DNA of 64,000 nucleotides from Oricola nitratireducens (GTDB lineage Bacteria > Pseudomonadota > Alphaproteobacteria > Rhizobiales > Rhizobiaceae). The first letter of the stretch is position 1, and each line of letters begins with the position of its first letter. The notes under the pieces are model-generated. The model was given only the letters and a program-made list of their open reading frames with translations. It did not search any database and was not told where the DNA came from. Of this stretch, positions 58,459 to 64,000 are shown piece by piece. Made by a program: the position numbers and the translations under genes. The stretch is from NCBI RefSeq assembly GCF_014904745.1, contig NZ_JACZCS010000039.1, positions 62,001 to 126,000 of the forward strand, written 5' to 3'.

Positions 58459-59634
58459 ATGGTGACTGGAAGACAGGCCATATACCTGGATTATAACGCC
58501 TCGGCGCCGCTTCTTGACGAGGCGCGGGCCGCCATGCTGGCCGCTCTCGACATCGACGCCAATCCATCCTCGGTGCATCAGGCGGGCCGTGCCGCAAAGG
58601 CGATCGTGCAGAAGGCGCGCCGTTCCGTCGCCGCGCTGGTCAACACAAAACCGGACCATGTCGTCTTCACGTCCGGCGCCACGGAGGCGGCGGCGACGCT
58701 GCTGACGCCGCATTATTCCTTCGGCCGTTCGCCACTTGTCTTTTCGAAGCTGTATGTCTGCGCCGCCGACCATCCCTGCGTGCTGGCTGGCGGGCGGTTC
58801 GCGCCGGAGAATGTCGTCCGGTTGCCGGTAACCGGATCGGGGCTGCTCGATCTCGATGCCCTGGAGAAGGCGCTGGCCGGCCACGACAAGGGCGCCGGGC
58901 TGCCGCTTGTCGCGGTGCACTGGGCCAACAACGAGACCGGGGTGATCCAGCCGATTCGCGACATTGCGGCTCTGGTCAAGAAGCAGGGCGGAGTGCTGGT
59001 TGTCGATGCCGTGCAAGCCCTCGGGCGTATTCCCATAGATATATCAAATGGTTGTGGAGACTTTTTTATCTTGTCGTCGCACAAGATCGGCGGACCGAAA
59101 GGCGCCGGAACCGTTGTCGCCCACTCCGACCTGATGATGCCGATGCCGCTGATTTCCGGCGGCGGACAGGAGCGCGGGCATCGCGGCGGCACCGAGGCGG
59201 TGGCGAATATCGCCGGTTTCGGCGCGGCGGCCGAAGCGGCTTTGCACAATCTCGCGCGGTTCGGCGAGTGCGCGGCGGTGCGCGACGCATTCGAGAGCGC
59301 CATTCTCGACGTCGCGCCGGATGCAGTCATCCACGGCTGCGATGTGGAGCGGCTTGCCAACACGCTGTTCTTCACGATTCCTGGCGTAAAGGCCGAGACG
59401 GCGCAGATCGCCTTCGACCTCGCCGGTATCGCCGTGTCGTCGGGTTCGGCCTGCTCGTCGGGCAAGGTTGGCAAGAGCCATGTCCTCACCGCGATGGGCG
59501 CCAAGGCGGAGGAGGGCGCGATCCGCGTATCGTTCGGCCTGGAGACCGGAATTTCCGCGACAGACCGGTTCCGGGCGGAACTGGAGAAAATCGTCGCGCG
59601 GGCAAGGCCGAAAAATCGTCTCGAAAAGGCTTGA
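58459..59634 (+). CDS. Cysteine desulfurase (NifS/IscS-like class V aminotransferase)
   Basis: 391 residues. It would remove sulfur from cysteine for Fe-S cluster assembly. Motifs: YLDYNASAPL, HWANNETGVIQP, the Schiff-base Lys in SSHKIGGPKGAG, RGGTEAVANIAGF and the active-site Cys loop SGSACSSGKVGKSHVL. It differs from the SufS-type gene at the end of the window, being of the IscS/NifS group by its long SACSSG loop. The tad-like order desulfurase-sufB-sufC-sufD-sufS is usual for rhizobial suf clusters. ATG 58459 has no clear ribosome site. Confidence 0.93.
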   Translation: MVTGRQAIYLDYNASAPLLDEARAAMLAALDIDANPSSVHQAGRAAKAIVQKARRSVAALVNTKPDHVVFTSGATEAAATLLTPHYSFGRSPLVFSKLYVCAADHPCVLAGGRFAPENVVRLPVTGSGLLDLDALEKALAGHDKGAGLPLVAVHWANNETGVIQPIRDIAALVKKQGGVLVVDAVQALGRIPIDISNGCGDFFILSSHKIGGPKGAGTVVAHSDLMMPMPLISGGGQERGHRGGTEAVANIAGFGAAAEAALHNLARFGECAAVRDAFESAILDVAPDAVIHGCDVERLANTLFFTIPGVKAETAQIAFDLAGIAVSSGSACSSGKVGKSHVLTAMGAKAEEGAIRVSFGLETGISATDRFRAELEKIVARARPKNRLEKA

Positions 59635-59681
59635 GAAACCGGCTCTGATAAAACATATGTCAGAAAGTCATATTTTTTCTC

Positions 59682-59698
59682 TTTAGAACTTTTCAAAA
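59682..59698. promoter_or_regulatory. ICE-like Irr box upstream of sufB
   Basis: TTTAGAA-CTT-TTCAAAA matches the ICE consensus TTTAGAA-N3-TTCTAAA at 13 of 14 conserved positions. It lies in the AT-rich 143-base gap before sufB. A second inverted pair TATCA (59705-59709) and TGATA (59721-59725) follows. Irr is the heme-linked iron regulator of many alphaproteobacteria. Confidence 0.6.
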
Positions 59699-59777
59699 CT
59701 GGCTTATCACCTATTTCAGTTGATAGGACGGACGATCCGGCGGAGGCCGGACAGACGACGGAAGAACGGAGACGGTT

Positions 59778-61247
<1,470 letters not shown>

Positions 61248-61361
61248 CGACGGCCGGGTCCGCGACCGTATCCCGGCTCGAGGCCCTGAAAACAAGAAAC
61301 ATGATCGACATGCGCTTCAGGCAATCCGACTGGCGCCGAAAGACTGAAACGGGACAGAAAA

Positions 61362-62117
61362 ATGCTGGAAATCAAGAACCTGCATGCACGCATCGCCGAG
61401 GACGGCACCGAAATCATCCGTGGCCTCGACCTGACCGTGAAGGCGGGCGAAGTCGCAGCGATCATGGGGCCGAACGGCTCGGGGAAATCGACGCTGTCCT
61501 ACATCCTCGCCGGGCGCGACGATTACGAGGTCACCGAGGGCGACATTCTCTACAATGGCGAGAGCATTCTGGAGATGGATCCGGCCGAGCGCGCCGCGGC
61601 AGGTCTCTTCCTCGCCTTCCAGTACCCGATGGAAATTCCGGGCGTCGCGACGATGCAGTTCCTGAAGGTCGCGATGAACGAGCAGCGCAAGGCGCGCGGC
61701 GAGGCCGAGCTGACGACGCCGGATTTCATCCGTCTCGTCAAGGAAGCCGCCGGCAGCCTCGAAATCTCCATGGAGATGCTGAAGCGTCCGCTCAATGTCG
61801 GGTTCTCCGGCGGCGAGAAGAAGCGCGCCGAAATCCTGCAGATGAAACTGCTGGCGCCGAAGCTCTGCGTCCTCGACGAGACCGATTCCGGCCTCGATAT
61901 CGATGCGCTCAAGATCGTCGCAGACGGCGTCAATTCGCTGCGGTCACCGGACCGCGCGACTATCGTCATCACGCACTATCAGCGCCTGCTCGACTACATC
62001 GTTCCCGACACGGTCCACGTCCTGTCGAAGGGCCGTATCGTCAAGACCGGCGACAAGTCGCTGGCGCATGAGCTTGAAGCCCACGGCTATGCCGACATCA
62101 TCAACGAGGCCGCCTGA
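61362..62117 (+). CDS. sufC: Suf ABC-type ATPase SufC
   Basis: 251 residues. ATPase partner of SufB and SufD. Walker A GPNGSGKST, Q-loop FQYPMEIPGVATMQ, signature FSGGEKKRAEILQM, Walker B LCVLDETDSGLDIDAL and the switch His in IVITHYQRLLDYI are intact; LDETDSGLD is the Suf-specific form. It starts 114 bases after sufB and is followed by sufD 23 bases later. Confidence 0.98.
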   Translation: MLEIKNLHARIAEDGTEIIRGLDLTVKAGEVAAIMGPNGSGKSTLSYILAGRDDYEVTEGDILYNGESILEMDPAERAAAGLFLAFQYPMEIPGVATMQFLKVAMNEQRKARGEAELTTPDFIRLVKEAAGSLEISMEMLKRPLNVGFSGGEKKRAEILQMKLLAPKLCVLDETDSGLDIDALKIVADGVNSLRSPDRATIVITHYQRLLDYIVPDTVHVLSKGRIVKTGDKSLAHELEAHGYADIINEAA

Positions 62118-62140
62118 GACGCGCAGAAGGAGACGAAGAC

Positions 62141-63412
62141 ATGAATGTCCAGTCTAAACTGCCGCTGACGGCAGCGGAAACCGCGCTTGTCGAGCAGTTC
62201 GGGCAGCAGTTCAGTTCGCTGCCGGGCAACGCCGACGTCGTCACACATCGCGACCGCGCGGTGGAGGCGATCAAGGTGAACGGGCTGCCGACGCGCCGCG
62301 TCGAGGCCTGGCACTACACCGACCTGCGCCGGCTCCTGTCGAATGTTCCGGCCCACGACCCGGTCGCGATCGTTGACGATCTCGACAGCCTGGTCGACAG
62401 CGCAACACGGTTTGTGTTGAAGAACGGGAAGATCGCGGAGGAAGGCTCCGTCGAGGGGATTTCCGCCGGTTCGCTGGCGAGTGCGCTGCGCGCGGACGTT
62501 TCGGGCGTGTCGCTGGGCGATCACGGCGCGCATGACGCCACCGGACTGATCAACGCCGCCTTCGTAACCGACGGTTTCGTCATCACGGCGCAGGAAGGCG
62601 CGGAGATCGCGCGGCCGGTGGAACTGCAGTCGCTGCATGGCGGCGGCCAGGTGCACACGCGCAACGTCGTGACGATCGACGCCGGTGCGAAGCTGACGGT
62701 CATCGACCGCCACGCCGGCAACGACAATCCGGCACTCACGACCAATGTCACGGAACTGAAACTGCGCAAGGACGCGCAGGTCACCTGGATCACGGTCCAG
62801 GAGGACGGCGCGGCCGCCACCCATCTCGGCCAGATGAACGTGACGATGGACGAAGGCGCCAAGCTGACGCTCTTCATCGCCAACCTGTCCGGCAAGCTGG
62901 TGCGCCAGGAAATCAATGCCGACGTGCTGGGCGAGGGCGCGGAGCTCACGTTCCGGACGGTCAACCTGATCGGCGGCGATACGCATTGCGATGTCACGCT
63001 GTCGCTCGGCCATCTGGTGCCGCACACGACATCGACAGAGACCGTGCGCAGCGTCGTGACCGGCAAGGCGCAAGGCGTCTTCCAGGGCCAGATCAACGTC
63101 GACCGGATCGCCCAGAAAACAGACGCGCAGATGGCGTGCAACACGCTGCTGCTGTCCGACGATGCGGGCTTTTCGACCAAGCCGGAACTCGAAATCTTCG
63201 CCGACGACGTGATCTGCGCGCATGGCGCGACGGTTACGGAAATCGACCACAATCACCTGTTCTACCTGATGGCGCGCGGCATCAGCGAGAAGACCGCGCG
63301 CGGTCTGCTGATCAAGGCCTTCGTTGCCGAGATCGTGGAGGAACTGGACAATGAAAAGCTTGTCGAGGCGCTGGAAACGCGCATCGACGCCTGGCTCGAG
63401 GCACACGGCTGA
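62141..63412 (+). CDS. sufD: Fe-S cluster assembly protein SufD
   Basis: 423 residues from ATG 62141. Structural partner of SufB. Motifs: TRRVEAWHYTDLRRLL at the start, VVTGKAQGVFQGQINVDRIAQKTDAQMACNTLLLS, and the C-terminal FADDVICAHGATVTEIDHNHLFYLMARGISEKTARGLL with the conserved C-x-H. It ends 2 bases before the next ATG. Confidence 0.97.
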   Translation: MNVQSKLPLTAAETALVEQFGQQFSSLPGNADVVTHRDRAVEAIKVNGLPTRRVEAWHYTDLRRLLSNVPAHDPVAIVDDLDSLVDSATRFVLKNGKIAEEGSVEGISAGSLASALRADVSGVSLGDHGAHDATGLINAAFVTDGFVITAQEGAEIARPVELQSLHGGGQVHTRNVVTIDAGAKLTVIDRHAGNDNPALTTNVTELKLRKDAQVTWITVQEDGAAATHLGQMNVTMDEGAKLTLFIANLSGKLVRQEINADVLGEGAELTFRTVNLIGGDTHCDVTLSLGHLVPHTTSTETVRSVVTGKAQGVFQGQINVDRIAQKTDAQMACNTLLLSDDAGFSTKPELEIFADDVICAHGATVTEIDHNHLFYLMARGISEKTARGLLIKAFVAEIVEELDNEKLVEALETRIDAWLEAHG

Positions 63413-63414
63413 TC

Positions 63415-64000
63415 ATGGATGTGAAGACACCAGGCTACGATATCGAAGCGATCCGCGCGGATTTCCCGATCCTGTCGCGGCAGGTCCATGGCAAGCCGCT
63501 CGTCTATCTCGACAATGGCGCCTCGGCGCAGAAGCCGCGCCAAGTCATCGACGCGGTGAAATATGTCTATGAAAACGAATATGCCAATGTGCATCGCGGC
63601 CTGCACTTTCTCTCCAATGCGGCGACGGACGCCTACGAGAATGCGCGCGAGAAAGTCCGCCGTTTCCTGAATGCCGGATCGGTCGACGAGATCGTCTTCA
63701 CCAAGTCGGCGACGGAAGCGATCAACACCGTCGCCTATGGCTGGGGGATGCCGAATATCGGCGAGGGCGACGAGATCGTCGTCTCGATCATGGAGCACCA
63801 CTCCAATATCGTACCGTGGCATTTCATCCGGGAACGCCAGGGCGCGAAGCTGGTCTGGGCACCGGTCGGCGACGACGGAGCCTTCGATCTCGACGCCTTC
63901 GAGGCGTGCCTGACGGAACGCACCAAGCTCGTCGCCATCACGCATATGTCGAACGTGCTCGGCTCGGTGGTGCCGGTGAAGGATATCTGCCGGATCGCGC
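63415..64000 (+). CDS. sufS: Cysteine desulfurase SufS, N-terminal part (3' end outside window)
   Basis: ATG 63415 lies 2 bases after the sufD stop; 195 codons are visible before the window ends. SufS supplies sulfur to the SufBCD scaffold. Visible motifs: IRADFPILSRQVHGKPLVYLDNGASAQKPRQVIDAV, VHRGLHFLSNAATDAYENAREKVRRF, DEIVFTKSATEAINTVAYGWG and SIMEHHSNIVPWHFI. This belongs to the SufS (group II) class, unlike the gene at 58459, so the cluster holds two desulfurases. Confidence 0.96.
   Translation, partial: MDVKTPGYDIEAIRADFPILSRQVHGKPLVYLDNGASAQKPRQVIDAVKYVYENEYANVHRGLHFLSNAATDAYENAREKVRRFLNAGSVDEIVFTKSATEAINTVAYGWGMPNIGEGDEIVVSIMEHHSNIVPWHFIRERQGAKLVWAPVGDDGAFDLDAFEACLTERTKLVAITHMSNVLGSVVPVKDICRIA

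Overview
This window looks like ordinary chromosomal DNA of a GC-rich alphaproteobacterium. A marine or salt-tolerant member of the Hyphomicrobiales (Rhizobiales) is the best guess. The basis is the gene content and order: alaC-like/hom/glpX/recJ, a two-desulfurase suf cluster, a cpa/tad cluster, ATP12 chaperone, LipB, DUF2336 and an ectoine operon with its own aspartokinase. Genes are densely packed, many with 1-4 base overlaps. I saw no rRNA, CRISPR array, prophage, insertion sequence or transposase. No stretch over 300 bases lacks a gene; the two longest gaps are the csp leader (12325-12588) and the ectR/ectA intergenic region (13926-14207).

Layout. 1-3.2 kb: end of trigger factor, then the two halves of MnmC as separate divergent genes, and a TPR-like methyltransferase. 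3.3-8.9 kb: a repeat-built cytoplasmic protein, then a probable leftward operon frmA / DUF1353 / core-MetE-like / yaiI / fghA / XRE regulator that holds the glutathione-dependent formaldehyde pathway. 9-12.3 kb: EamA transporter, an SRPBCC-site-2-protease fusion, lipB and tRNA-Leu(GAG). 12.3-13.4 kb: cold-shock gene with a long AT-rich leader and two small unknown genes. 13.4-18 kb: ectR facing ectABC-ask, which makes ectoine from aspartate semialdehyde; no ectD is present. 18-27.6 kb: hydrolase, thrS, an acyltransferase, a secreted triple-repeat protein, nitroreductase/flavin reductase pair, DUF2336 protein and parE.

27.8-35.7 kb: cpaB, cpaC, a short CpaD-position lipoprotein, cpaE, cpaF, tadB, tadC and tadD, i.e. 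the Flp pilus export machine without pilin, prepilin peptidase or minor pilins. 35.8-42 kb: ATP12 chaperone, two unknown genes, an intergenic palindromic repeat, radC, map, sfsA and phaC. 42-48.2 kb: small lipoprotein, alaC-like aminotransferase, hom, glpX, recJ. 48.2-58.3 kb: M23 peptidase, DUF455 protein, Bcp peroxiredoxin, a large AsmA/DUF3971 envelope protein, tyrS, anmK, PaiB-like protein and an alpha/beta hydrolase. 58.4-64 kb: cysteine desulfurase, sufB, sufC, sufD and the start of sufS. Two ICE-like (Irr) boxes lie in front of the desulfurase and of sufB, which suggests iron control of Fe-S assembly.

Starts were re-chosen from ribosome binding sites, overlaps and family alignments remembered from general knowledge; no database search was run.
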